Assembly (NCBI GenBank): GCA_017522105.1
Contig: JAFXAA010000007.1
Span: 21,168-85,167 of the forward strand
Origin: Bacteroidales bacterium
GTDB lineage: Bacteria; Bacteroidota; Bacteroidia; Bacteroidales; P3
Reading direction: 5' to 3'
Length of the DNA: 64,000 nucleotides
Part shown: positions 51,717 through 58,817 of the stretch, in pieces
Layout of the letters: each line of letters starts with the position of its first letter
Numbering within the stretch: position 1 is the stretch's first letter
Translations under genes and position numbers: made by a program
The notes under the pieces: model-generated
Seen by the model: the letters and a program-made list of their open reading frames with translations, nothing else
Told to the model about the DNA's origin: nothing
Database searches by the model: none

Positions 51717-52205
51717 TCAGGCGTGCAGCGGCAGCTGGTAGTAGACGCAGTCGGCGTCGCGGTAGAACTCGCGGGCGCCCCAGCGCTGCCAGTATTGGTG
51801 GGTCTTCAGGCGGTGCAGCACGGGTATGAAAACAAAGTCATAGTTGGCCTTCAGCTCCGGCATGATGCTCATAATCATGTCGTAGTTGAGGCGCGTGCCG
51901 CGGTATTCGGGGGCGACGATGAAGGAGAAGACGGCAGTGTAGCGGCGGGCGTTCATGGCAGCCAGCAGGTCGGGCTTCTCGCGGGCGATGAGGGGCGTCT
52001 CCTCCTCGATGCGGTAGTCGCTCATGTTGAGCAGTCCGATGACGTGGCCGTCGGGGGCGAGGGCTTTGACGCTGAGCGGCCAGTTGAAGTGCAGGTCCCT
52101 CACCCACCCCTCCACCTCGCGGCGGTCGAAGCCGTATTGCCGCACCATCCAGTCGACGGTCAGCGGCGCATCGGCGGCGGTCATCCTATGCAATGTGTAC
52201 GTCAT
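51717..52205 (-). CDS. GNAT-like acetyltransferase
   Basis: The 162-residue protein resembles GNAT N-acyltransferases: an opening 'MTYTLHRMTAADAPLTVDWM', a central strand 'YTAVFSFIVAPEYRGTRLNY' (the R/Q-x-x-G-x pyrophosphate loop is weak), and a 'KTHQYWQRWGAREFYRDADC' end. It overlaps the DUF2156 gene by 20 nt and ends 3 nt from the convergent methyltransferase gene. Substrate unknown. Confidence 0.7.
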   Translation of the reverse strand: MTYTLHRMTAADAPLTVDWMVRQYGFDRREVEGWVRDLHFNWPLSVKALAPDGHVIGLLNMSDYRIEEETPLIAREKPDLLAAMNARRYTAVFSFIVAPEYRGTRLNYDMIMSIMPELKANYDFVFIPVLHRLKTHQYWQRWGAREFYRDADCVYYQLPLHA

Positions 52206-53163
52206 TGTAGGTCAGAAGTATTTCAGGATGATATGAAAGCTTGGCTTTGCGGAGGCCTTCGAGGCCCATGTCCTCCTCGCGGTTCACGTAGACATATTGT
52301 TCGGGCAGGTGGGCGCAGAACTGCTGGTTGATGACCGAGAAGAGGCCGTCGATGGTGCGGTCGGCCTTCTCCACGCAGACGTCGATGGTGTCGTCGGTGA
52401 CGGCGGCGCCGTAGGTGAAGGCCACCATGCGGCCGTCGAGCCAGATGCTGCCGCCCATCATGCCCAGCGCGTCCCAATGGGCGAAGACGGTCTCCATGAC
52501 GCGCTGTTCGGCCAGAATGGTGTCTATGATGCAAGGTTCACTCCCTTCGGTCGTGTTCCCAGCATCATAGACTGGGTTCACATCTCCCCTCTCCTCTCGC
52601 CAGAGTATCTCCAGCCGACGGCACTCGTCGAACATGGATGGCTCCAAGGGACGGTACTCGAAGTCGGGGTGCTCGGAGAGGAACTTGTTGACGTGGTTGC
52701 GCTTGGCCTTGAGCTTGCCACCGGCGAGGGAGGCCAAGTCGGCACGGCGGTAGATGTAGTCGTACTGGTTGCGCTGTTTTATTGTGTTAATGTGTGATTG
52801 CGTTATTGCGTTAGTGGCTGACGCGTCAGCACTCCCACATTCACGCATTAACGCATTAACGCAATCCATCTGGTCGTCCTCAAGGCCGAGCAGCGTCATG
52901 CGTCCGCCGCAGTCGTCGAAGATGGCCTGCAGCAGGTCGCAACACGGCGTCCCGGCCATGCAAAGCATGTAGGTCCGCTCGCCGTCGAGCGTGAAACGCA
53001 GCACCACGGCATCTGGCAGGATGCAGACCTCGGTACGGAACCAGAACTGCCAGCCGACGAGGTTGGCGAAGGTGAAGTTGCAGTTGCGCCGCCCGCTGCG
53101 GAGGCTGACGGACTGGTAGGCCTCGCGGTCGGCGATGGTGAGGGTGTGAAAATCAAGGGTCAT
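52186..53163 (-). CDS. DUF2156 (aminoacyl-lipid transferase-like) protein with in-frame repeat
   Basis: The 325-residue protein has the DUF2156 fold of lysyl-phosphatidylglycerol synthases, two GNAT-like halves; 'KLKAKRNHVNKFLSEHPDFE' and 'VAFTYGAAVTDDTIDVCVEK' are family landmarks. It is cytosolic with no membrane part. Residues about 107-129 ('CGSADASATNAITQSHIN' and on) are encoded by a GCGTTAAT inverted repeat, an apparent in-frame insertion. Its stop overlaps the GNAT gene. A stand-alone flippase-like gene lies at 5998-7041. Confidence 0.83.
   Translation of the reverse strand: MTLDFHTLTIADREAYQSVSLRSGRRNCNFTFANLVGWQFWFRTEVCILPDAVVLRFTLDGERTYMLCMAGTPCCDLLQAIFDDCGGRMTLLGLEDDQMDCVNALMRECGSADASATNAITQSHINTIKQRNQYDYIYRRADLASLAGGKLKAKRNHVNKFLSEHPDFEYRPLEPSMFDECRRLEILWREERGDVNPVYDAGNTTEGSEPCIIDTILAEQRVMETVFAHWDALGMMGGSIWLDGRMVAFTYGAAVTDDTIDVCVEKADRTIDGLFSVINQQFCAHLPEQYVYVNREEDMGLEGLRKAKLSYHPEILLTYNDVHIA
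52791..52864. repeat. Palindromic GCGTTAAT repeat inside the DUF2156 gene
   Basis: The two arms of about 37 nt centre on the perfect 14-bp palindrome GCTGACGCGTCAGC (52817-52830). ATTGCGTTATTGCGTTAG on one side is matched by GCATTAACGCATTAACGCAA on the other. The reading frame stays open. It is the same word family as the intergenic repeat at 45922. Confidence 0.85.
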
Positions 53164-53576
53164 TTCACATGTATTAGATATATCTTCTTGACCTTGCAGT
53201 CTGTGTCACGGTATTGTCCGCCAAAGATGTAATGTCCTTTGTGAAAATGAGAATAGACATTGTCACCCAAATTGTTTCGCGGTCCCACGGACATGGTGTA
53301 GTCGTAGGAAAACGGCTTGTCGTAGCGAGCCAAGAGCGCTTCCACATGGTAGGTTACACGAAGCGTGTCGTCTGTTTTGTTGACGATATTGACCCAATCC
53401 TGCACATAGCGCGGTTGCGGCTCCGAGGGATTTTCCACCGACACCAGCTCTATGCGGAGGGTGTCGTTGTCGACGCAGGAGACCCGACGCACGACGTCGC
53501 CGCCCCACGAGACGCCCTGCCCCCTGACCGCAGCGAAAGCGACCACAAAGGCCATGATGACAAACAGTTTTTTCAT
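53160..53576 (-). CDS. Small exported hypothetical protein
   Basis: The 138-residue protein has a signal peptide (MKKLFVIMAFVVAFAAVRGQ) and a beta-rich body ('DNDTLRIELVSVENPSEPQP', 'NIVNKTDDTLRVTYHVEALL'). Its stop overlaps the DUF2156 start by ATGA. I do not recognise the family. Just upstream, in the minus direction, lies the decayed copy of the pseudouridine synthase 3' end. Confidence 0.75.
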   Translation of the reverse strand: MKKLFVIMAFVVAFAAVRGQGVSWGGDVVRRVSCVDNDTLRIELVSVENPSEPQPRYVQDWVNIVNKTDDTLRVTYHVEALLARYDKPFSYDYTMSVGPRNNLGDNVYSHFHKGHYIFGGQYRDTDCKVKKIYLIHVK

Positions 53577-53593
53577 AATTATTGGGTGGTAGG

Positions 53594-53682
53594 TTATATC
53601 ATCTTCAGGAAGCCCACCTCATTCTCCGTCAGTTCGCGCCAGCGGCCGCGGGGGAGTCTTTCTTGGTGAGGCCAGCGAAGGC
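53594..53682 (-). pseudogene. Remnant of the pseudouridine synthase 3' end
   Basis: The minus strand encodes 'RGRWRELTENEVGFLKMI' and a stop, against 'RGRWRELTEKEVGFLKMI' at the end of the intact gene at 55233. A one-base deletion breaks the frame farther upstream, and homology stops after about 89 nt. It bounds the tonB-sanA segment on the side away from the intact gene. Confidence 0.88.
53596..53619 (-). repeat. 24-bp direct repeat, left copy
   Basis: Exactly repeated at 55191-55214 in the same orientation. It is part of the remnant of the pseudouridine synthase end and reads ATATCATCTTCAGGAAGC then CCACCT on the plus strand. Confidence 0.92.
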
Positions 53683-53708
53683 AAGTACACAAAAATCAAT
53701 GGGACGAC

Positions 53709-54467
53709 TCACCGTAATGAGAAGTTTACCGGTAAATTGTACTGCACGTTAACGGCTTTTCCTCTGCTTTTTCCTGGGATCCACCTGGGCATGGACTTCA
53801 CTACACGCACAGCTTCTTCATCGCAACCTCCACCAATGCCGCGAATCACCCTCACATTGGCAAGCGAGCCGTCAGCCATGACAACAAACGTCAAAAACAC
53901 CCTTCCTGATATCTTGTTTTCGCGTGCTGACTGCGGATATCTAATATTTTGGGCCAAAAACTCATACATAGCCTCGATTCCCCCCGGAAACATCGGGTCT
54001 ATCTCCACCACCTGATATACTTCTTCTATTTCTACCGATGGCGACTTCTTCATTTCTGCGCTGCTGCCATACACATCGAACACATAGTCGCCGATGGTGT
54101 ACTTACGGCTACAGTCATACTTGCCATCCTCGGATTTTACAACACTCACATTATGCATGGTACCATTGCACCGTGCCCGATAGTCATACCTGACAAGATG
54201 CGGAGTGTGCCCATTGCAATCACCATAGCCATCGAATGCAGAATAAACCATGCGCCCTTTCTCGTATGTAAACTGTGCAACATAGATATTAACGGCATCT
54301 TCCACAATGAACGGCGAGGGCCAGTCCGCCACGTTGAGTTCCGTGCCGTTATACAAAACCCGCTGGATGAAGAATGTGTCCTTTTGTGAGTTGACCGGGA
54401 TGCCCAATTGGGCGTTCGCATTCACGGCACAAACGACCATGGCGATGAATAACTTTGTCCTGTTCAT
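53709..54467 (-). CDS. Exported TonB C-terminal-domain protein
   Basis: About 252 residues: a signal peptide (MNRTKLFIAMVVCAVNANA), a middle of unknown fold and a C-terminal TonB domain ('PQSARENKISGRVFLTFVVM', 'VIRGIGGGCDEEAVRVVKSM', 'PGKSRGKAVNVQYNLPVNFS'). Classical TonB has an N-terminal membrane anchor and Pro-rich spacer; here there is a cleavable signal, as in many Bacteroidota TonB-domain proteins of unknown use. ATG at 54467 is chosen. The gene lies inside the repeat-bracketed segment. Confidence 0.82.
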   Translation of the reverse strand: MNRTKLFIAMVVCAVNANAQLGIPVNSQKDTFFIQRVLYNGTELNVADWPSPFIVEDAVNIYVAQFTYEKGRMVYSAFDGYGDCNGHTPHLVRYDYRARCNGTMHNVSVVKSEDGKYDCSRKYTIGDYVFDVYGSSAEMKKSPSVEIEEVYQVVEIDPMFPGGIEAMYEFLAQNIRYPQSARENKISGRVFLTFVVMADGSLANVRVIRGIGGGCDEEAVRVVKSMPRWIPGKSRGKAVNVQYNLPVNFSLR

Positions 54468-54550
54468 ATTTATGGTGTTGCTTCGTATTGTCATTTTCAT
54501 TGCGCTTGTGAGCAAAGTAGGCTTTTTGTACGATAATCGTTCGCGTGTAG

Positions 54551-55192
54551 TCATATCGTTATCTGTTCTCCGAGGAAATGTGGGTCATGCATAAAGAGCA
54601 AGTCGAAGACCATCTTGGTGCGTGCCAGCCATTCGCGGACTGCCAGCCTCAGTTTGGTGGCACGGATGTCAATGTCGGCGGCATTGTAGGCCACAGCGTC
54701 GACACCAATACGGTTGGCGATGTAGAGTGCACGTTCGTTGTGCCACTGCTGCGATATGACGGTGAGGCTGTCCTGCCCGAAGACCCGTTTGGCGCGCACC
54801 ATGGAGTCATACGTGCGGAAGCCTGCGAAGTCAAGCACAATGCAGCTGTCGGGGATGCCAGCCTCAACCAGCGCCTGCCGCATGTCTTCCGGCTCGTTGT
54901 AGCCCTTGCGGCTGTTGTCGCCGCTCACCAGCACCTTGCCCACCTTGCCGGCACGGTACAGCTCGGCACAGGCGGCGATACGGTTGTAGAAATAGGGATT
55001 AGGGTTGCCCGTACGGCCAAGCCTCGTGGTGCCAAGCAGCAAGGCCACTCGGCGGTATGGCATATCGTCGGTACTGCTGTAACAAAGTCCTTCCGCGGAA
55101 CGGTTCACCAGAACATTGGCGACGATAGAGACTGCCGCTCCAGACAGTAGCAACGATACCAATGTAATCAGCAGTATCCGCTTAATCCTCAT
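54551..55192 (-). CDS. SanA/YdcF-like membrane protein (DUF218)
   Basis: The 213-residue protein has one N-terminal helix (about 6-28), then 'RRVALLLGTTRLGRTGNPNP', 'YNRIAACAELYRAGKVGKVL' and 'VSGDNSRKGYNEPEDMRQAL', as in SanA, which affects vancomycin exclusion in E. coli. The active role of DUF218 is not established. Its ATG lies inside the 24-bp direct repeat (55191-55214), so the insertion supplied or shaped the start. Confidence 0.88.
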   Translation of the reverse strand: MRIKRILLITLVSLLLSGAAVSIVANVLVNRSAEGLCYSSTDDMPYRRVALLLGTTRLGRTGNPNPYFYNRIAACAELYRAGKVGKVLVSGDNSRKGYNEPEDMRQALVEAGIPDSCIVLDFAGFRTYDSMVRAKRVFGQDSLTVISQQWHNERALYIANRIGVDAVAYNAADIDIRATKLRLAVREWLARTKMVFDLLFMHDPHFLGEQITI

Positions 55193-55214
55193 ATCATCTT
55201 CAGGAAGCCCACCT
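55191..55214 (-). repeat. 24-bp direct repeat, right copy
   Basis: Identical to 53596-53619. It begins at the sanA start codon and ends 19 nt before the intact pseudouridine synthase stop codon. Confidence 0.92.
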
Positions 55215-55232
55215 GGCAGGCAGCTGGCTTTC

Positions 55233-56219
55233 TCAGATCATCTTGAGAAAGCCGACTTCCTTCTCTGTCAGTTCGCGCCAGCGGCCGCGGGGGAGGTCTT
55301 TCTTGGTGAGGCCGGCGAAGACGGTGCGGTCGAGCTTGTGCACCTCGTAGCCGAGGGCCTCGAACAGGCGGCGCACGATGCGGTTGCGGCCGCTGTGCAG
55401 CTCGACGCCCACCACGCGTTTGTCGATGGTGCCTCCGGTGGCGGCATACTGTATGTCGTCCACATGCATGGGGCCGTCCTCCAGCTCGATGCCATCGAGG
55501 AGTTTCTTCATGTCCTCCTTGGTGACGGGCTTGTTGAGCTCCACCTGGTAGATCTTGTACACCTGCGTGCTGGGGTGAGTGAGCTTCTTGGCCAGCTCGC
55601 CGTCATTGGTGAAGAGCAGCAGGCCGGTGGTGGCGCGGTCGAGGCGACCCACGGGGTAGATGCGCTCGGCGCAGCAGCCGTCCATGAGCATCATCACCGT
55701 GCGGCGCTCCTGCGGGTCGTCGGTGGTGGTGATGAAGCCCTTGGGCTTGTTGAGCAGGAAGTAGCGGTGGCGCTCGCTGCGGAGTTTCTCGCCGCCGTAC
55801 TGCACCTCGTCGCCGGGCATGACCATGTAGCCCATCTCGGTGACCACCTTGCCGTTGACCTTCACGCTGCCGGCGGCGATGAGTTCGTCGGCCTCGCGGC
55901 GCGAGCAGATGCCGGCATGGGCGATGTACTTGTTGAGGCGCATGGCGCCCTCGGGGTGCTCCTGCTTGGGCTTTTGCGGAGCGGCAGCCCTCTTCCTTCC
56001 CGCTGCGCGGAAATCCATGGAGCCGCTTCTCTTCTCCCCTGCCCTGCGCGAGTCCGCGGTGCCGGGCTTTGAGGCTTTACGGAATTCGCCGGAGGCGGGA
56101 GCCTTCTTTCTTGCAGGTTCGCGGGATTCTGTAGTCGCAGGCTTCCTGGATTTCTGGATTGCGCCGGAGGCGGGAGCCTTAGCACTCCGCGGCGTCTTGC
56201 TGTTGTCTTTCTTTATCAT
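55233..56219 (-). CDS. RluB/RsuA-type rRNA pseudouridine synthase
   Basis: The 328-residue protein has an S4 RNA-binding domain ('MRLNKYIAHAGICSRREADE' from 93) and a catalytic domain with D194 in 'GRLDRATTGLLLF'. It isomerises uridines in rRNA. Residues 1-92 form a Lys/Ala/Pro-rich tail with repeated APASG blocks, encoded by copies of GCCGGAGGCGGGAGCCTT (near 56091 and 56165). It overlaps the upstream gene by 41 nt, so the true start may be further in. The last codons are duplicated downstream. Confidence 0.92.
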   Translation of the reverse strand: MIKKDNSKTPRSAKAPASGAIQKSRKPATTESREPARKKAPASGEFRKASKPGTADSRRAGEKRSGSMDFRAAGRKRAAAPQKPKQEHPEGAMRLNKYIAHAGICSRREADELIAAGSVKVNGKVVTEMGYMVMPGDEVQYGGEKLRSERHRYFLLNKPKGFITTTDDPQERRTVMMLMDGCCAERIYPVGRLDRATTGLLLFTNDGELAKKLTHPSTQVYKIYQVELNKPVTKEDMKKLLDGIELEDGPMHVDDIQYAATGGTIDKRVVGVELHSGRNRIVRRLFEALGYEVHKLDRTVFAGLTKKDLPRGRWRELTEKEVGFLKMI

Positions 56220-56688
56220 GTTCTTGCTGTTTTTTCCACTCTGTCAATTCCTCGGCGGCGCGCACGTGTCCGCCGAAGTGCATCACGTAAGGCCAGGCAT
56301 ACTCCTTGTCCTGGTAGTCGATGAACTTCTCCGTCTCGCGCGCCAGCATGAGGAATATCTCAAGGCGGTGCGAGAGGAGCCATTTGACGGCCGGTATGTT
56401 GCGCCGCGCGGCGAGGGCGTACATCATGTTCACCTTGGTGAGGTTGCGCTGCACCCACGCTATGGCCTTCTCGTCGCCGTCGCAGGCGTTGCTGAGGATG
56501 GCCAGCCAGGCGAAGTTGTGCTTGAATAGCCACACCATGGCGTCGTCGTCGCCACGGATGGCGTTGCTGAAAGCCGCCAGTTCGGGGTGCGGCCCCTCCA
56601 CCAACACGCGAAAGAAATCCGTCCGCCCCTCCACGCACTTCACCAGCGCCAGCAGGTGCTTCACATCATATTGCTCCAAGCCTTTCAT
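56179..56688 (-). CDS. Conserved hypothetical protein, helical
   Basis: About 169 residues with many alpha-helical, ankyrin-like spacings ('PELAAFSNAIRGDDDAMVWL', 'LAILSNACDGDEKAIAWVQR', 'ARRNIPAVKWLLSHRLEIFL'). A repeat of about 33 residues is suggested. The last residues are Gln/Lys-rich. I recall similar uncharacterised proteins in Bacteroidales but no function. It overlaps the pseudouridine synthase by 41 nt. ATG at 56688 is used. Confidence 0.72.
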   Translation of the reverse strand: MKGLEQYDVKHLLALVKCVEGRTDFFRVLVEGPHPELAAFSNAIRGDDDAMVWLFKHNFAWLAILSNACDGDEKAIAWVQRNLTKVNMMYALAARRNIPAVKWLLSHRLEIFLMLARETEKFIDYQDKEYAWPYVMHFGGHVRAAEELTEWKKQQEHDKERQQQDAAEC

Positions 56689-56746
56689 GCACATATATTA
56701 ACGCAAAGGCCTCCGTATTATTGCATGTTCACAGCAGATTATTTTT

Positions 56747-56808
56747 AACACGAATTATCGCAAATTGGCCATGAATTAATTTATGGATTATTCACGATAA
56801 TTCGTGTT
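56747..56808. repeat. Inverted repeat in the fifth divergent gap
   Basis: AACACGAATTATCG (56747-56760) is exactly complementary to 56795-56808; an inner CCATGAATTAATTTATGG nearly pairs as well. Different word from the 11-bp-module elements, but the same location type. Confidence 0.85.
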
Positions 56809-56825
56809 CCATTATAACAAATGAC

Positions 56826-56871
56826 AAATAAATTTTGCCACCTCGCAGAATTGTCGTATCTTTGCAGTCGA
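56826..56871 (+). promoter_or_regulatory. Promoter of the toxin-antitoxin operon (duplicated block, copy 1)
   Basis: TTTG (56834-56837), 19 nt, TATCTTTG (56857-56864). The whole 46-bp block recurs at 57425-57470 with one change (G/A). Confidence 0.88.
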
Positions 56872-56885
56872 AAATAATGGCCATT

Positions 56886-57047
56886 ATGGAAACCGTTCAC
56901 GCACCATCACGCGCACACACAAGACCTTTGCCTAAAGGCAATCGTCACGAAACCAACAAGGAGGTTGCCCCCACCCCAAAGGAGCGGCTGCATACCGTAG
57001 AGGAGTTTGCCGAGAAGTTGGAACAGGCTGTGCTTGAAAGATTATGA
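56886..57047 (+). CDS. Probable antitoxin
   Basis: The 53-residue protein is basic at first and ends in an amphipathic helix ('LHTVEEFAEKLEQAVLERL'). It precedes and overlaps the toxin gene by ATGA, the usual arrangement of type II systems. No recognised DNA-binding motif is visible, so the call rests on position, size and the toxin's family. ATG at 56886 or 56877 is possible. Confidence 0.65.
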   Translation: METVHAPSRAHTRPLPKGNRHETNKEVAPTPKERLHTVEEFAEKLEQAVLERL

Positions 57048-57352
57048 AAGAATACGAGGTAAGAATCCTTGACACTGTTTTTGCCGACATAGACGAAATT
57101 GCCGACTTTATCGTCAGCGTCAGCACCCTTGAACATGCTGCCAAGTATGCCCGCGAACTGGGTGCGGAAATTATGACCCTACGCTATCTTGCCGACTTCA
57201 TTCCCGAAAGCCGTTATCGTTCCGTCCGCCATTATCATCCCCACGCCAAGCAATTGCGCACACACAACAAACAGCTGAACATCAACTTCCACATCGAAGG
57301 CGACACTGTCATTGTGGATAAAATTCTCGCCTCGAAAATGATTGTCAACTGA
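57044..57352 (+). CDS. RelE/ParE-family toxin
   Basis: The 102-residue protein has 'VRILDTVFADIDEIADFIVS' at the start, 'AKYARELGAEIMTLRYLADF', 'ESRYRSVRHYHPHAKQLRTH', and an end of strands 'NFHIEGDTVIVDKILASKM', the ParE/RelE layout. Whether it acts on ribosome-bound mRNA (RelE) or gyrase (ParE) cannot be told. It is co-transcribed with the antitoxin. Confidence 0.83.
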   Translation: MKEYEVRILDTVFADIDEIADFIVSVSTLEHAAKYARELGAEIMTLRYLADFIPESRYRSVRHYHPHAKQLRTHNKQLNINFHIEGDTVIVDKILASKMIVN

Positions 57353-57424
57353 AAATCCCATAATAACAAAAGATACCAAGCGACGCCCACAAGAGCCGCT
57401 TTCTTTTTTATCACCCTCTGCGGA

Positions 57425-57470
57425 AAATAAATTTTGCCACCTCACAGAATTGTCGTATCTTTGCAGTCGA
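57425..57470 (+). promoter_or_regulatory. Promoter of the 6S-like RNA (duplicated block, copy 2)
   Basis: TTTG (57433-57436), 19 nt, TATCTTTG (57456-57463). 45 of 46 positions match 56826-56871, so the toxin operon and the RNA share one promoter sequence. Confidence 0.9.
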
Positions 57471-57655
57471 TTTCAAAGGAAATCGTGAAGCGTTATACGC
57501 GTTCTGTGTAAAGGAACCTGAGAAACTCCATAGTGCAACAGAATTAGTGTAATGGTCTTCGCTATATAGCGTGGGCTTATTGCATCTTCTCAGCACAAGG
57601 TAATTCTCAGGACCTCTTTACAGGAAGCGGCATACGGCGCCACGCTTCTTTTTAT
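57470..57655 (+). ncRNA. 6S-like structured RNA (candidate ssrS)
   Basis: About 185 nt from the expected start to the terminator, with no acceptable reading frame. TGTAAAGG..CCTGAGAA (57508-57525 region) pairs with TTCTCAGG..CTTTACA (57605-57623 region), forming the closing stem. A terminal hairpin follows (TGTAAT..CGCTATATAGCG..ATTGCA, about 57550-57586), and a wide unpaired bubble of about 20 nt on each side lies between. Length, closing stem, central bubble and apical stem agree with 6S RNA, which binds RNA polymerase. An intrinsic terminator ends it. A similarity search is needed for certainty. Confidence 0.65.
57625..57655 (+). terminator. Terminator of the 6S-like RNA
   Basis: GAAGCG (57625-57630) pairs with CGCTTC (57644-57649), enclosing GGCATACGGCGCC, and is followed by a T-rich tract. 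Confidence 0.85.
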
Positions 57656-57703
57656 TATTAATGCTCAACGGGGCGCGGGAGAGCGGAACAAACAATAAAA
57701 GAA

Positions 57704-58498
57704 ATGGAAAATAGCGAACAGAATCAGCACGAAGAGATAACGTCATTTTATAATGGAAAGAGGAAAGAATATTCCAAAAAGAAATGGAGAATTCTAATTC
57801 CCATATCACTTCTAATTATTTTTATCATTTCAGCATTTGCTTTTTTCCAATACAAGCAGCATAAATTAGAAACTGCTCTCATCGAAGAAATGACAAAAGA
57901 GCTTTTGGCGCAATATAAATGCAATGGCTACATTTATCAAGAAGGAGGAAACATGATACAACAAATACTCCAAAGCGGCCAAATAACATCTAACGGATAT
58001 GTGGGAGCAGGTATGGACCCATCGGAAATAAAAGATTATGTTGAAGGACAGCTATACGCATTGAACTATAAGTTACAATATACTACCGATTTTCCAAATG
58101 TACTCTCTCAAAAGCCAGTTATTAATTTAGAGGATGAATTTCAGAAACATTACGAATCGGAAAGAAAAAACACCAATGTGGTTTTAAGCAAATTAGTACC
58201 AGTTGAAACAACTGGCAAGACAAAAATATGGACTTATACCGAGATGAATAGTGGAGTGGATTTTATTGCGACAAGGGATGAAAAAGGAACCATTGCTGTA
58301 AAAGTAACAGAGGATGGGGCTGCAATGTGTTATAACCTATACATTAAACAACATGCAGAAACACTTGAGGCACTCTACACAGAATACAAAAATACGGTGT
58401 CAAGTATTGCTGCAAAAGAGAGGGCTGAAAGAGACAGACGTGACAGAAATGCTCGGGATGCTTTATTCGGTCTGGGATTGATGGGCCTATTTTTATAA
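57704..58498 (+). CDS. Hypothetical single-pass membrane protein
   Basis: The 264-residue protein is AT-rich compared with its neighbours. It has a charged N-terminus, one transmembrane helix (about 29-50, 'ILIPISLLIIFIISAFAFFQ'), an extracytoplasmic domain, then a charged helical end ('IAAKERAERDRRDRNARDAL') and a short hydrophobic tail. Family not recognised. Base composition and the adjoining repeat array suggest horizontal origin. Confidence 0.7.
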   Translation: MENSEQNQHEEITSFYNGKRKEYSKKKWRILIPISLLIIFIISAFAFFQYKQHKLETALIEEMTKELLAQYKCNGYIYQEGGNMIQQILQSGQITSNGYVGAGMDPSEIKDYVEGQLYALNYKLQYTTDFPNVLSQKPVINLEDEFQKHYESERKNTNVVLSKLVPVETTGKTKIWTYTEMNSGVDFIATRDEKGTIAVKVTEDGAAMCYNLYIKQHAETLEALYTEYKNTVSSIAAKERAERDRRDRNARDALFGLGLMGLFL

Positions 58499-58504
58499 AA
58501 AAGT

Positions 58505-58683
58505 TCCAAATGATTTTTAAAACGGCCAAAAGCATATGCCGCTACGCCCAAATGATTTTGAAAATGGGTAAAATGAGTGTCACAAGTCCCAAATGATTTT
58601 GAAAATGGCCAAAATGGATGTCGCCAGGCCCAAATGATTTTAAAAACGGCTAAAATGAGTGTCGCAAGCCCCAATCAATTTTG
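58505..58683. repeat. Tandem 41-bp repeats
   Basis: Units start at 58505 (42 bp), 58547, 58588, 58629 (41 bp each) and 58670 (partial). The consensus begins CCCAAATGATTTTGAAAATG and goes on GCCAAAATGAGTGTCGCAAG. They lie between convergent genes and lead into a terminator-like hairpin. Confidence 0.9.
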
Positions 58684-58716
58684 AAAATGGCTGTCGAGAG
58701 TGTCGACAGCCATTTT
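58684..58716. terminator. Hairpin at the end of the 41-bp array
   Basis: AAAATGGCTGTCGA / TCGACAGCCATTTT, perfect 14-bp stem with a 5-nt loop; A/T-rich flanks continue the pairing. Could stop transcription in both directions. Confidence 0.8.
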
Positions 58717-58770
58717 TAAATTGAAAACATGTTTTCGCGGCTTGCGACAGGGGCAATAAAAACAAAATGG

Positions 58771-58795
58771 GGCCCGCGACGTTCCGTCGCGGGCC
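58771..58795 (-). terminator. Terminator of pheT
   Basis: GGCCCGCGACG / CGTCGCGGGCC, perfect 11-bp stem with a 3-nt loop; on the minus strand a T-rich tract (TTTTGTTTTTATTG) follows. Confidence 0.9.
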
Positions 58796-58817
58796 TCATT
58801 CACTTTGTGTCGGCCTG

